Shown here piece by piece: positions 17,544 to 26,297 of a stretch of 64,000 nucleotides of DNA (within the stretch, counting starts at the first letter, position 1; each line of letters begins with the position of its first letter). The notes beneath the pieces are model-generated. The model was not told the origin of the DNA, made no database searches, and saw only the letters and a program-made list of their open reading frames with translations. The stretch covers positions 35,207 through 99,206 of the forward strand of contig CBESOE010000003.1 of NCBI GenBank assembly GCA_965531145.1. The letters run 5' to 3'. The position numbers were made by a program, and so were the translations under genes. The DNA comes from JAQAZP01 sp965531145. GTDB taxonomy: Bacteria > Acidobacteriota > JAQAZP01.

Positions 17544-19433
17544 TCAGTCGTATTTTCGCAGCAGCTCCGGGGCCACACGGCCCACCAGATCCAGCAGAGC
17601 CGCATCCCTGCCGCCGGCCTCCTCGAAGGAGAGGCGGCCCACCTCCTCGCCGTCCCGGGTCATCACCGCCCGGCCCTCCCCCGCTTCCACCAGCCAGCCG
17701 CCGGGAAGCAGGTCGCGGCGCAGGATCGCTTCCTGTCCCGCCGGTTCCTCGAGGATCACCAGGTCCGCGCCCTGGTGCACCATACCGTAGTCGTCGATCT
17801 GGTCCGCGGTGTGACTGAACAGCGCCGCGTCCAGCTTCGGGTTGCGCAGCAGCAGTTTGACATTGTCGTCGTGGTGCTTGTTCTTGTGAAAGTAGCCGCC
17901 GTTGAAGTGGATACCGTCGGCGGTGAGGGCGCCGAACTCCAGTCCCGGCCGCACCCCTTCCAGCAGCAGGTGGATCCCCCCGGCCAGCCCGGTATCGATG
18001 CGGTTGCCGGCGATGATCGGTACTCGCCCGTGGGCCGGCGCCGGGAAGTGCCCCTCCATGACCGTGCCGGGAACGTCGATGGACTCACCGATGGCCGGGG
18101 CCAGGTGCATGAAGACGCCGGGGCCGGCGTTGATCTCGATGATGCCGAAACTGCCCTCGTCCCAGGGTTTGGCGATGTCTTGCGCCAGCACGTCGATACC
18201 GAGGATCCCCACCTCGATATACTTGGCGATGTCCTCCACCATCTTCACATTCTTCGGGTGCATCTTGTCGGTGACGTTGATCGACACCCCGCCGGCCGAG
18301 ATGTTGGCCACCCGCCGGAGAAAGACCCGTTCGCCCTCCTTCGGCACGTACTCCAGCGAGAGGTCCTGCAACTGGAGATACTCCCGCAGGTCGTCGTCGA
18401 TGTTGATCTTGCACAGTGGTGAACGGGCGTTGTCCAGCCGGACCACGGTATCGTTTTCCGCCGCAATCAGTTCGCTGATCGTGCCGGAACCGTCCCCGTC
18501 CACGTAGGCCGGAACCCGCTCCAGGGCGGCGACGAACTTGCCGTTCACCGTGAGCAGCCGGTGATCGGTGCCGTAGATCTCCTTTTCCACGATGGCCCCG
18601 TCAAAGGAGACGCCCTCCTCGCGGCAGGACTCGAGGATCCGGCCAAAGGCCGTGCGCACCTCGGCGTCGGACTTGATCCCGGTGGTCACCCCCTGGCCCT
18701 TGTGCCCGGCCAGCGGTTTGACCACCACCGGAAAACCCTGCTCGTGGGCTTCGGCCACCGCGGCATCGGCGGTGAAGGTGTTGCTGCCGCTGGGCGTGGG
18801 GAACCCGCACATCAGCAGGAAGTCCTTGACCATGTCCTTGAAGGTAGTGAACTCGGTGTCCTTGATCGAATCGGTGTGGAAGGTGGTGGAGCGGCCGCGG
18901 ACGTGCCGCTTGCCGTAACCCCACATGAAGACGTTTTCCTCGTAGAGGAAGAGCACCGGGATGTTGCGCTTCAACCCGGCCTCGATGAGGGAGTAGATGG
19001 TGGGGCCGCCAAAGACGGTGGCGTCGAACTCCCCCTGCAGTTTCTCGAAACCGCCGTCAAAATCGAACGGCTGGTCGCCGTTCAGGGCCCGCAACCAGTC
19101 GGCGACGAACTCGGCACAGTTCCGGGCGATGAGGTTGTCCAGGTATTCCACCGCCACCAGCACGTCATCCCCGTCGCCGTGCACCGCGTATTTGTTGACG
19201 AAGAGGTCGATGTCCATCTTCATCACCTGGATCAGCACCTGGGCGTAGAGTTCGGCCACCCGGTCCGGGAACTGCGCATCCAGGGCAGGAAATTTTTCCA
19301 GCACCGCGTCGCGGTAATGATCCACTTCGGGGCCTTCCGGGGCGAGCAGCAGGTTGATCACCAGCGCCTGCCGGTCCAGATAGAAGTTCGGACCGATAAA
19401 ATTCTGGAATGAATGCACCGTGAAATCTTGCAT
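17544..19433 (-). CDS. CphA2-like cyanophycin/peptide ligase with degenerate Mur domain
   Basis: The product is 629 residues; AAGGAG before the ATG at 19433 supports the start. The N-domain holds GPNFYLDRQALVIN, like the GPN segment of CphA. The ATP-grasp domain (~190-460) is well kept: FPVVVKPLAGHKGQGVTTG, EKEIYGTDHRLLTVNG, RVANISAGGVSINVTDKMHP and GIIEINAGPGVFMHLAP. The C-terminal part aligns with the start of the Mur domain, but its P-loop has become VPIIAGNRIDTGLAGG, without GKT/S, and the domain is short. This matches cyanobacterial CphA2, which has about this length and one ATP site and joins beta-Asp-Arg dipeptides. A role in re-polymerising dipeptides, or in making a related polymer, is inferred. 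Second gene of the operon. Confidence 0.8.
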   Translation of the reverse strand: MQDFTVHSFQNFIGPNFYLDRQALVINLLLAPEGPEVDHYRDAVLEKFPALDAQFPDRVAELYAQVLIQVMKMDIDLFVNKYAVHGDGDDVLVAVEYLDNLIARNCAEFVADWLRALNGDQPFDFDGGFEKLQGEFDATVFGGPTIYSLIEAGLKRNIPVLFLYEENVFMWGYGKRHVRGRSTTFHTDSIKDTEFTTFKDMVKDFLLMCGFPTPSGSNTFTADAAVAEAHEQGFPVVVKPLAGHKGQGVTTGIKSDAEVRTAFGRILESCREEGVSFDGAIVEKEIYGTDHRLLTVNGKFVAALERVPAYVDGDGSGTISELIAAENDTVVRLDNARSPLCKINIDDDLREYLQLQDLSLEYVPKEGERVFLRRVANISAGGVSINVTDKMHPKNVKMVEDIAKYIEVGILGIDVLAQDIAKPWDEGSFGIIEINAGPGVFMHLAPAIGESIDVPGTVMEGHFPAPAHGRVPIIAGNRIDTGLAGGIHLLLEGVRPGLEFGALTADGIHFNGGYFHKNKHHDDNVKLLLRNPKLDAALFSHTADQIDDYGMVHQGADLVILEEPAGQEAILRRDLLPGGWLVEAGEGRAVMTRDGEEVGRLSFEEAGGRDAALLDLVGRVAPELLRKYD

Positions 19434-19464
19434 CAGGAATCTCCTTTTCCGTGGCCCGGACTTT

Positions 19465-20277
19465 TCACGATTTCACAACGGACCACCGCCGGATGTTGAA
19501 CCGGACGCCGGCCGAGAGAAAGCCGAGCCGCAGCCCATCGAGGGAGATGGGCGTGTCCAGTTCGCATTCCTTGTAGTTGCTGTAACTGAGCTCCTGGGAG
19601 TTGAGGACGATCACCGTGCCCTGACCCACCACTTCAGCTATTCCCCCCGGGCCGATGATCATTCCCGTGTTCTCGCTGAGGCCGATCCCGCGGTCATTGC
19701 GGCTGTTGACCAGGAACTGGGCCAGACGGCCGATGCGGTTGCGCTTGACGAAGTGGGTATCAACCGTGATTCCCCGGATAAACCCGAACCCCTGGCTGTG
19801 TCGCACGCGCCCCTTGTGCAGCCCCTTGAGTGTGCCGTCAAACAGCATCGGGTCGCTGGCCGCGGCGGCCCCGGCGCTGCTCCCGGCCACCGTGGCGCCT
19901 CGCCGTAGCGCCTGGCGGGTCTCCTCGATGGCTCGACTGCCGCCGAGAAGCCGGACCAGTCGGACCTGGTCACCGCCGGTGAAAAAGATCAGGTCCGAGG
20001 CACTGATCCGCTTGGCGTGACGGTCCAGATCGGCCTCGTCGCGAGCTCGAATATCCAGCGTGAAAACACGGCTGACGCCCAGACTGCGAAAAGCCCGGGC
20101 ATACTGCCTGGCCAGGCCCGCCGGGCTCCGGCTGGCACTGGGAATGATGGAGACGGTTCTGGCGCCGTTGAGATCTACCGTGCGGCGAAGAATTTCCTTC
20201 CTCCCCGTTCGGTCCTCGGCACCACCGATGAGGACGAGATACCCCCGCCTGGGTCTGATCTGTTCGTTCTTTTTCAC
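19465..20277 (-). CDS. cphB: Cyanophycinase (S51 serine exopeptidase)
   Basis: Releases beta-Asp-Arg dipeptides from cyanophycin. Key features: GYLVLIGGAED near the start, FFTGGDQVRLVRLLGG, and the nucleophile elbow TVAGSSAGAAAASDPM, with the catalytic Ser at about residue 134. A start at GTG 20277 gives 270 residues, matching the ~271 residues and Ser132 of the characterised cyanobacterial enzyme. An in-frame TTG at 20325 is the alternative, and neither start has a strong ribosome site. No signal peptide, so it acts in the cytoplasm. First gene of the minus-strand operon, 31 bases before the CphA2-like gene and divergent from uvrA. Confidence 0.92.
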   Translation of the reverse strand: MKKNEQIRPRRGYLVLIGGAEDRTGRKEILRRTVDLNGARTVSIIPSASRSPAGLARQYARAFRSLGVSRVFTLDIRARDEADLDRHAKRISASDLIFFTGGDQVRLVRLLGGSRAIEETRQALRRGATVAGSSAGAAAASDPMLFDGTLKGLHKGRVRHSQGFGFIRGITVDTHFVKRNRIGRLAQFLVNSRNDRGIGLSENTGMIIGPGGIAEVVGQGTVIVLNSQELSYSNYKECELDTPISLDGLRLGFLSAGVRFNIRRWSVVKS

Positions 20278-20493
20278 GGTTGCACCGGATGTTGGCCGCC
20301 TGCCCTGCGGCAGTGCGTAAGCCAATACTTATGTAGGAATTAGGGCGTGAAGTTTAGCATGGAGATTCAGGCTCGGTCAACCGCGCCACCTGCTTGGCCG
20401 AGCCCTGTGCCAGGGTTGCGCCGCCGGTAAATCCTGCTATGCTCTTGCCCTTCAATCGGCGGAGCCTGTTCGTGGCCGTCAGCAGGGACACTG

Positions 20494-23400
20494 GTGTGGG
20501 GCGGAGAGAAGAACCCGGTGGGAAAAAAAGCACAGAACAAACAGGTGAAGCCGGAGGTGATTCGCGTTCGGGGAGCCCGGCAACACAACCTGCGCGGTGT
20601 GGACATCGATCTGCCGCTGCAGCGGATCACCGTGATCTCCGGCGTCAGCGGCTCAGGCAAATCCTCGCTGGCCTTTGACACCCTCTACGCCGAAGGGCAG
20701 CGGCGCTACGTGGAGACCTTTTCCCCCTATGCCCGGCAGTTCCTCGACCGGATGAACCCGCCGGACGTGCGGCGCATCGTCTCCATCCCCCCGGCCATCG
20801 CCATCCAGGGTACCGACCCGCTGAAGAGTTCGCGCTCCACCGTGGGCACCATGACCGAACTCCAGGACCACCTCAAGCTGCTCTTTGCCCGCACGGCCAC
20901 CCTGCACTGCCGAGGCTGCGGCGAACCGGTGCAGCCGGACACCCCGGAATCGATCTGCCGGGTTTTGCTGGAGGACGCGCCCGGCCGCAAGGCGGTGGTG
21001 GCCATGCCGCTCAACGTGCCCCGCAGGCTGCCGGCCGCCGACGTGCGCCGGGCCCTGGAGAGCCAGGGCCTCTTGCGGGTTATTGCCGGCGATGAGGTGG
21101 CCGGTCTGCAGCAGATCCCTGAACGGCGGCACAGCAAACGAATCGAAGTTGTGCTGGACCGGCTGGTCATCGACCCGGCGGAGAGCGGCCGGATCATCGG
21201 CTCCCTGGAGACGGCCCTCGACCTCGGCCGTGGCCGGGCCCTGGTCTTTCTGCCCGGGGACAACCGGCGTCTGCACTTCTCCACCGGCCGCCACTGCGCC
21301 GGCTGCGACATAGCCTATGACCCGCCCACGCCCAACCTCTTCTCCTTCAACGACCCGGTGGGCGCCTGCCCCGAGTGCAAGGGGTTTGGCCGGCTCATCG
21401 AGATCGACCCCGAACTGGTGATTCCGGACCAGCGAAAGACCATCGCCCAGGGCCCGGTACGACCCTGGGTCACCGGCTCCTTCACCGAGGGGCAGGACGA
21501 GCTGGTGGCCTTCTGCCGCCGCCGGGGCATCCCGCTGGACATCCCCTGGCGTGAGCTTGGCCGGGAAACGCGCCACCTGATCTGGGAAGGCACCGACGAC
21601 TTCCCCGGCGTCATCGGCTATTTCCAGTGGTTGGAAACCAAGTCGTACAAGATGCACGTACGGGTCAAGCTCTCCCGCTACCGTCTCTACCGCACCTGCA
21701 CCGCCTGCGGCGGCTCGCGGCTGCAGCCCGGTGCCCTGCTCTACCGGCTGGGCGGGCTGACCCTGGCCGACTTCAACGCGCTGCCGGTGGACGGTTCCCT
21801 CGGTTGGCTGCAGCACATCGAAGCCGAACTGCCCGGCGATCCGGCCACACGGATGATCCTCGACGAGGTGCGAAACCGCCTCGACTACCTCTGCCGGGTG
21901 GGCCTGGGCTACATCACCCTCGCCCGGCAATCCCGCACCCTCTCCGGCGGGGAGGTTGAGCGGATCGGCCTGACCACCGCCCTGGGCACCGCACTGGTCA
22001 ACACGCTCTTCGTGCTGGACGAACCGAGCATCGGCCTGCACCCCCGGGATGTGGGCCGGCTGGTGGAGGTGCTCCACGGCCTGCGCGACGCGGGCAACAC
22101 CGTGGTGGTGGTGGAGCACGATCCGGAGATGATGAGGGCGGCGGACCACGCGGTGGACATGGGCCCCGGCGCCGGGGAGCAGGGGGGCCGGGTGATCTAC
22201 CAGGGCCCGGCAGCCGACCTGCCGGCCTGTGCCGAATCGAGGACTGGACGCTACCTGGCCGGAACCGAGCGGATCACACCGCCGGCGCGGCGACGCCGGC
22301 CAAAACGCGGGAGAAACATTCGCCTGCTGGGAGCGGCGGAACACAACCTCAAGGGGGTGGACGCGCGCATCGATTTTGGTCTGCTGACCTGCATCACCGG
22401 AGTCTCGGGCTCGGGCAAGAGCACCCTGGTGGAGGAGGTGCTCTACCGCAACCTGCGCCGCAAGCTGGGCAAACCCCAGCTGCCCCACGGCGCCCCGGGG
22501 CGTTGCCGCGGCATCCGCGATGCCCACCGGCTGTCCGACGTGGTGCTGGTGGACCAGGCCCCGGTGGGGTCCAGCCCCCGGGCCAACGCCGCCACTTACC
22601 TCAAGGCCTTCGCCCCGATCCGGAACCAGTTCGCCGCCACCGAGCTGGCCGAACGGCGGGGTTTCAACGCCGGGACCTTCTCCTTCAACGTGGACGATGG
22701 CCGCTGCCCCACCTGTCGCGGCAGCGGCCACGAGAAGGTGGAGATGCAGTTCCTCTCCGATATCTACCTCCCCTGCCCGGAATGCGGCGGCAGCCGTTAC
22801 AAGGCCGAGGTGCTGGAGGTGCGGCTGCGGGGCAGCAGTATCGCCGACGTGCTGCAGATGACCGCCTCCGAGGCCTCGACCTTTTTCGGCGGCAAGGTCC
22901 GCGATGCGCTGGAACCGCTGGTCACCGTGGGACTGGGCTACCTCCGCCTGGGACAGCCGCTGAGCACCCTCTCCGGCGGCGAGGCCCAGCGGGTTAAACT
23001 GGCCGGGAGGATGGGTCCGGGGACCAGACCCGCCGACAAGCCTTCGCTGTTTCTCTTCGACGAGCCCACCACCGGCCTGCACCCCACTGACGTGGCCCAA
23101 TTGCTCCGGGCCTGGGAACCGCTGCTGGACGCCGGACACGGCCTGGTGGTGATCGAGCACAACCTCGACGTGATCGCCGCTGCCGACCGGGTGATCGACC
23201 TTGGCCCGGAAGGGGGTGACCTGGGTGGCCGGATCGTGGCCCAGGGCACTCCGGAGGAGGTGGCCACCGCTCCCGGGTCGCACACCGGCCGCTACCTGGC
23301 CCGCCATCTGGAGCAGTTCTCACACACCTCTGAGCTGGAGGGGGTGGCCGCACCGCCGACAGCCATCTATGCCGGGAGCCGGCTGCAAACCACCCCTGAG

Positions 23401-25959
23401 AACGGTGCGGCGGTGGTCATTCAGGGCGCCCGCCAGCACAACCTCCGCAACATACGGGTGGAGGTACCGCTGAACCGCCTGGTGGCGGTGACCGGCGTCT
23501 CCGGCTCGGGCAAATCGAGCCTGGCCTTTGACGTGCTCTTTGCCGAGGGCCAGCGCCGTTACCTCGATTCGCTTTCCACCTATGTCCGGCAATACGTCCG
23601 GCCGCTCACCCGGCCCGACGTGGACCGGATCAGCGGCATCCCCCCCACCGTGGCCATAGAACAGCGCACCAGCCGCGGCAGCCGGCGCTCCACCGTGGCC
23701 ACCCTGACCGAGATCTACCCCTACCTGCGCCTGCTCTTCACCCGGGTTGGGGTTCAGCACTGCCCGGGATGCGATATCCCCATCGGCGCCCGCCAGCGAA
23801 CCGCCGTAGCGGCGGCCGTGGCCCGGGAGTTCCGTGGCCGGCAGGTACTGATCCACGCGCCGCTGATCCGCTCACGCAAGGGTTTTCACCGGGAGGTGGC
23901 CCGCTGGGCCGCCCGCAAGGGGTTCGAGACTCTGCGGGTGGACGGGGTAGCTGTATCATCACGGAAATTTCCCGACCTGGAACGGTTCAGGGAGCACGAC
24001 GTTGATGCGCTGGTGGGTGAGTTCAAACTCCCCGCCTCGGGCCGCCGGGCCAGCGTGGCGCTGCGCGAGGCGGTGGACCTGGCCCTGCAGGTTGGCGACG
24101 GCCTGCTCCAGGTCACCGGGGCCGGCGAGCCCGGTCCCGGCGAGGTGTTCAGCACCCGTCGCAGCTGTCCCGGCTGCGGCACCGGCTTCCCCGAGCCCGA
24201 TCCGCGGATGTTCTCGTTCCACAGCCCGCTGGGCCACTGCCCGTCATGCAGGGGCAGCGGGGTTCTGGGCGCCCCGGATGAAGAGGAGAATGGCCGGCAG
24301 AAGGACTCCACGGCGGCGACCTGCCCGGACTGCACGGGCCAGCGTCTCAATCCGATCGCCCTGGCGGTCAGGGTGGGTGGGCTCTCCATCGCCGACCTCA
24401 CCGCCCTCACCGTGGAGCAGGCGGAGGAACTGCTGGCCGGCGGCCTGGGGCTGGACCAGCGGCAGATGCGGGTGGCCCGGGTGATCATCTCCGAAACCTC
24501 GTCCCGCCTGGCTTTTCTGCGGGAAGTGGGTCTGGACTACCTCGGCCTCGACCGCGCGGCGGACACCCTCTCCACCGGCGAGGCCCAGCGGATTCGTCTC
24601 GCCGCACAACTGGGTTCCAACCTCCGCGGCGTGCTCTACGTGCTGGACGAACCCACCATCGGCCTGCACCCCCGTGATAACCGCCGTCTGGTGGCCACGC
24701 TTAAAAAGCTGCGGCGCAAGGGGAACACCGTTGTGGTGGTGGAACACGACGAGATGACCATCCGCAGCGCCGACCACGTCATCGACCTGGGCCCCGGCGC
24801 CGGATCCGGGGGCGGCGAGCTGGTGGCCACCGGCCGGCCGGCGGAGATCGCCAGGGACAAACGCTCGGTCACCGGACGCTGGCTGCGTCAGGGAAAGCGC
24901 ACCCGCCGCTTGACGGCAGCCAGGACGCCGCGGACGCCGGCCGGCGCTATCCGGATCAAGGGCGCCGCCGAGCACAACCTCAAGGACATCGACGTGGCCA
25001 TCCCCACCGGGATCTTCACCTGTGTCACCGGCGTTTCCGGCTCGGGCAAGAGCACCCTGGTCCGCGAGGTGCTCCACCGCACTGTGCGCCAGGCCCTGTC
25101 CCGCAGCCACCGCCGGTCGTCATCCCCGCCACCGGGTCGCTGCCGATCCATCGAAGGGGCGCAACTGGTGTCCCGCACGGTGGAGGTGGACCAGTCCCCC
25201 ATCGGCCGCACACCCCGCTCGGTGCCGGCCACCTATGTCGGTTTCTACGACCGGATCCGCCGGCTCTTTGCCGGCCTGCCCGAGTCGCGGCTCCGCGGTT
25301 ACGGCCCCGGCCGCTTCTCCTTCAACGTCAAACAGGGCCGCTGTCCCAACTGCGAGGGCCAGGGCCGGCTCCGGGCGGCGATGAGTTTTCTCCCCGATGT
25401 CTTTGTTCCCTGCACTGTCTGCGATGGCCGCCGCTTCGAGCCGGAGACACTGGAAGTACGCTTCCGGGGCCGCAGCATCGCCGGCGTACTGGAGATGACC
25501 GTTGCCGAGGCCCGCGAACTCTTCTCCGAGGTGTCCGCCATCCGCCGGCCGCTGGCCCTGCTGGAAGAGATCGGCCTCGGCTACCTGCCCCTGGGCCAGC
25601 CCAGCCCCACCCTCTCCGGCGGCGAGGCCCAGCGGATCAAGCTGGCCGCCGAACTGGCCGCCGCCGGTACCCAGGGCGGAGACACCCTCTACATCCTCGA
25701 GGAGCCCACCACCGGCCTGCACGCCGGCGACGTGGCGCGGCTGGCCACCGTGCTGGAACGACTGGCCGATGCCGGCAACACGGTGGTGGTGATCGAGCAC
25801 AACCTCGACCTCATCGCCCGGGCCGACCATCTGATCGACCTCGGCCCAGAGGGCGGCGACGCCGGGGGCCGTTTGGTGGCCCTGGGCACCCCCCGTGAAT
25901 TGGCCTCCACCCCTGACCGCTCCCACACCTGCCATGAGCTCGCCGAGTATTTCGGATAG
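20494..25959 (+). CDS. uvrA: Tandem-fused UvrA (two UvrA units in one chain)
   Basis: The product is 1821 residues, about twice the usual ~940. UvrA is the damage-recognition ATPase of nucleotide excision repair. There are four Walker A motifs GVSGSGKS, near residues 50, 636, 1001 and 1513, and four signature motifs: TLSGGEVERIGL, TLSGGEAQRVKL, TLSTGEAQRIRL (third, G to T) and TLSGGEAQRIKL. Each half repeats the UvrA order: RGARQHNLR or QGARQHNLR, AEGQRRY, the insertion region, then a C-terminal zinc module (CPTCRG...CPECGG and CPNCEG...CTVCDG). The chain therefore covers a UvrA dimer covalently. The start is GTG 20494; GTG 20518 is a possible alternative. No uvrB or uvrC nearby. The TAG stop overlaps a GGGGACAG repeat. 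Confidence 0.95.
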   Translation: MWGGEKNPVGKKAQNKQVKPEVIRVRGARQHNLRGVDIDLPLQRITVISGVSGSGKSSLAFDTLYAEGQRRYVETFSPYARQFLDRMNPPDVRRIVSIPPAIAIQGTDPLKSSRSTVGTMTELQDHLKLLFARTATLHCRGCGEPVQPDTPESICRVLLEDAPGRKAVVAMPLNVPRRLPAADVRRALESQGLLRVIAGDEVAGLQQIPERRHSKRIEVVLDRLVIDPAESGRIIGSLETALDLGRGRALVFLPGDNRRLHFSTGRHCAGCDIAYDPPTPNLFSFNDPVGACPECKGFGRLIEIDPELVIPDQRKTIAQGPVRPWVTGSFTEGQDELVAFCRRRGIPLDIPWRELGRETRHLIWEGTDDFPGVIGYFQWLETKSYKMHVRVKLSRYRLYRTCTACGGSRLQPGALLYRLGGLTLADFNALPVDGSLGWLQHIEAELPGDPATRMILDEVRNRLDYLCRVGLGYITLARQSRTLSGGEVERIGLTTALGTALVNTLFVLDEPSIGLHPRDVGRLVEVLHGLRDAGNTVVVVEHDPEMMRAADHAVDMGPGAGEQGGRVIYQGPAADLPACAESRTGRYLAGTERITPPARRRRPKRGRNIRLLGAAEHNLKGVDARIDFGLLTCITGVSGSGKSTLVEEVLYRNLRRKLGKPQLPHGAPGRCRGIRDAHRLSDVVLVDQAPVGSSPRANAATYLKAFAPIRNQFAATELAERRGFNAGTFSFNVDDGRCPTCRGSGHEKVEMQFLSDIYLPCPECGGSRYKAEVLEVRLRGSSIADVLQMTASEASTFFGGKVRDALEPLVTVGLGYLRLGQPLSTLSGGEAQRVKLAGRMGPGTRPADKPSLFLFDEPTTGLHPTDVAQLLRAWEPLLDAGHGLVVIEHNLDVIAAADRVIDLGPEGGDLGGRIVAQGTPEEVATAPGSHTGRYLARHLEQFSHTSELEGVAAPPTAIYAGSRLQTTPENGAAVVIQGARQHNLRNIRVEVPLNRLVAVTGVSGSGKSSLAFDVLFAEGQRRYLDSLSTYVRQYVRPLTRPDVDRISGIPPTVAIEQRTSRGSRRSTVATLTEIYPYLRLLFTRVGVQHCPGCDIPIGARQRTAVAAAVAREFRGRQVLIHAPLIRSRKGFHREVARWAARKGFETLRVDGVAVSSRKFPDLERFREHDVDALVGEFKLPASGRRASVALREAVDLALQVGDGLLQVTGAGEPGPGEVFSTRRSCPGCGTGFPEPDPRMFSFHSPLGHCPSCRGSGVLGAPDEEENGRQKDSTAATCPDCTGQRLNPIALAVRVGGLSIADLTALTVEQAEELLAGGLGLDQRQMRVARVIISETSSRLAFLREVGLDYLGLDRAADTLSTGEAQRIRLAAQLGSNLRGVLYVLDEPTIGLHPRDNRRLVATLKKLRRKGNTVVVVEHDEMTIRSADHVIDLGPGAGSGGGELVATGRPAEIARDKRSVTGRWLRQGKRTRRLTAARTPRTPAGAIRIKGAAEHNLKDIDVAIPTGIFTCVTGVSGSGKSTLVREVLHRTVRQALSRSHRRSSSPPPGRCRSIEGAQLVSRTVEVDQSPIGRTPRSVPATYVGFYDRIRRLFAGLPESRLRGYGPGRFSFNVKQGRCPNCEGQGRLRAAMSFLPDVFVPCTVCDGRRFEPETLEVRFRGRSIAGVLEMTVAEARELFSEVSAIRRPLALLEEIGLGYLPLGQPSPTLSGGEAQRIKLAAELAAAGTQGGDTLYILEEPTTGLHAGDVARLATVLERLADAGNTVVVIEHNLDLIARADHLIDLGPEGGDAGGRLVALGTPRELASTPDRSHTCHELAEYFG

Positions 25960-26215
25960 GGGACAGCTACTCCCTTGCCCAAACATCTGATTCTTATCGG
26001 GATGAAAACAGCGGGGACAGTTACCTATTCTTTTCAGCAGATAGGGACAGCTACCTCATCCTTTAACTGATTGATTATTGGATAGATATGATTTGCAGGG
26101 ACAGTTACATCCGGTTTCGCTGCTCCTGAAATGAGCAGGACCATAAGGAGGTAACTGTCCCCACCTCAATCAAACAACTGATAACAAGTGGGATATGTAA
26201 CCAGGTAGCTGTCCC
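25959..26215. repeat. Cluster of six GGGACAG repeats
   Basis: In the ~340-base gap after uvrA, the core GGGACAG(C/T)TAC occurs four times forward (25959, 26013, 26044, 26098) and twice reversed (ending at about 26162 and 26215). Spacing is irregular (31-54 bases between forward copies), so it is not a CRISPR array. The first copy shares a base with the uvrA stop codon. Reversed copies can pair with forward ones to form long hairpins. I see no gene in this gap. Confidence 0.8.
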
Positions 26216-26297
26216 TCATTTAGTCACCCTGTGACATGTCAGGGCACTTGCCAACACCAGGGTGCTGGGCTACGCTGTTCCGCAGGAGGAACCCAGA

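Noticed and set aside
25959..26215. CRISPR array in the repeat cluster after uvrA
   Set aside because: Repeats are ~13 bases, in both orientations, with irregular spacing and no cas genes nearby.
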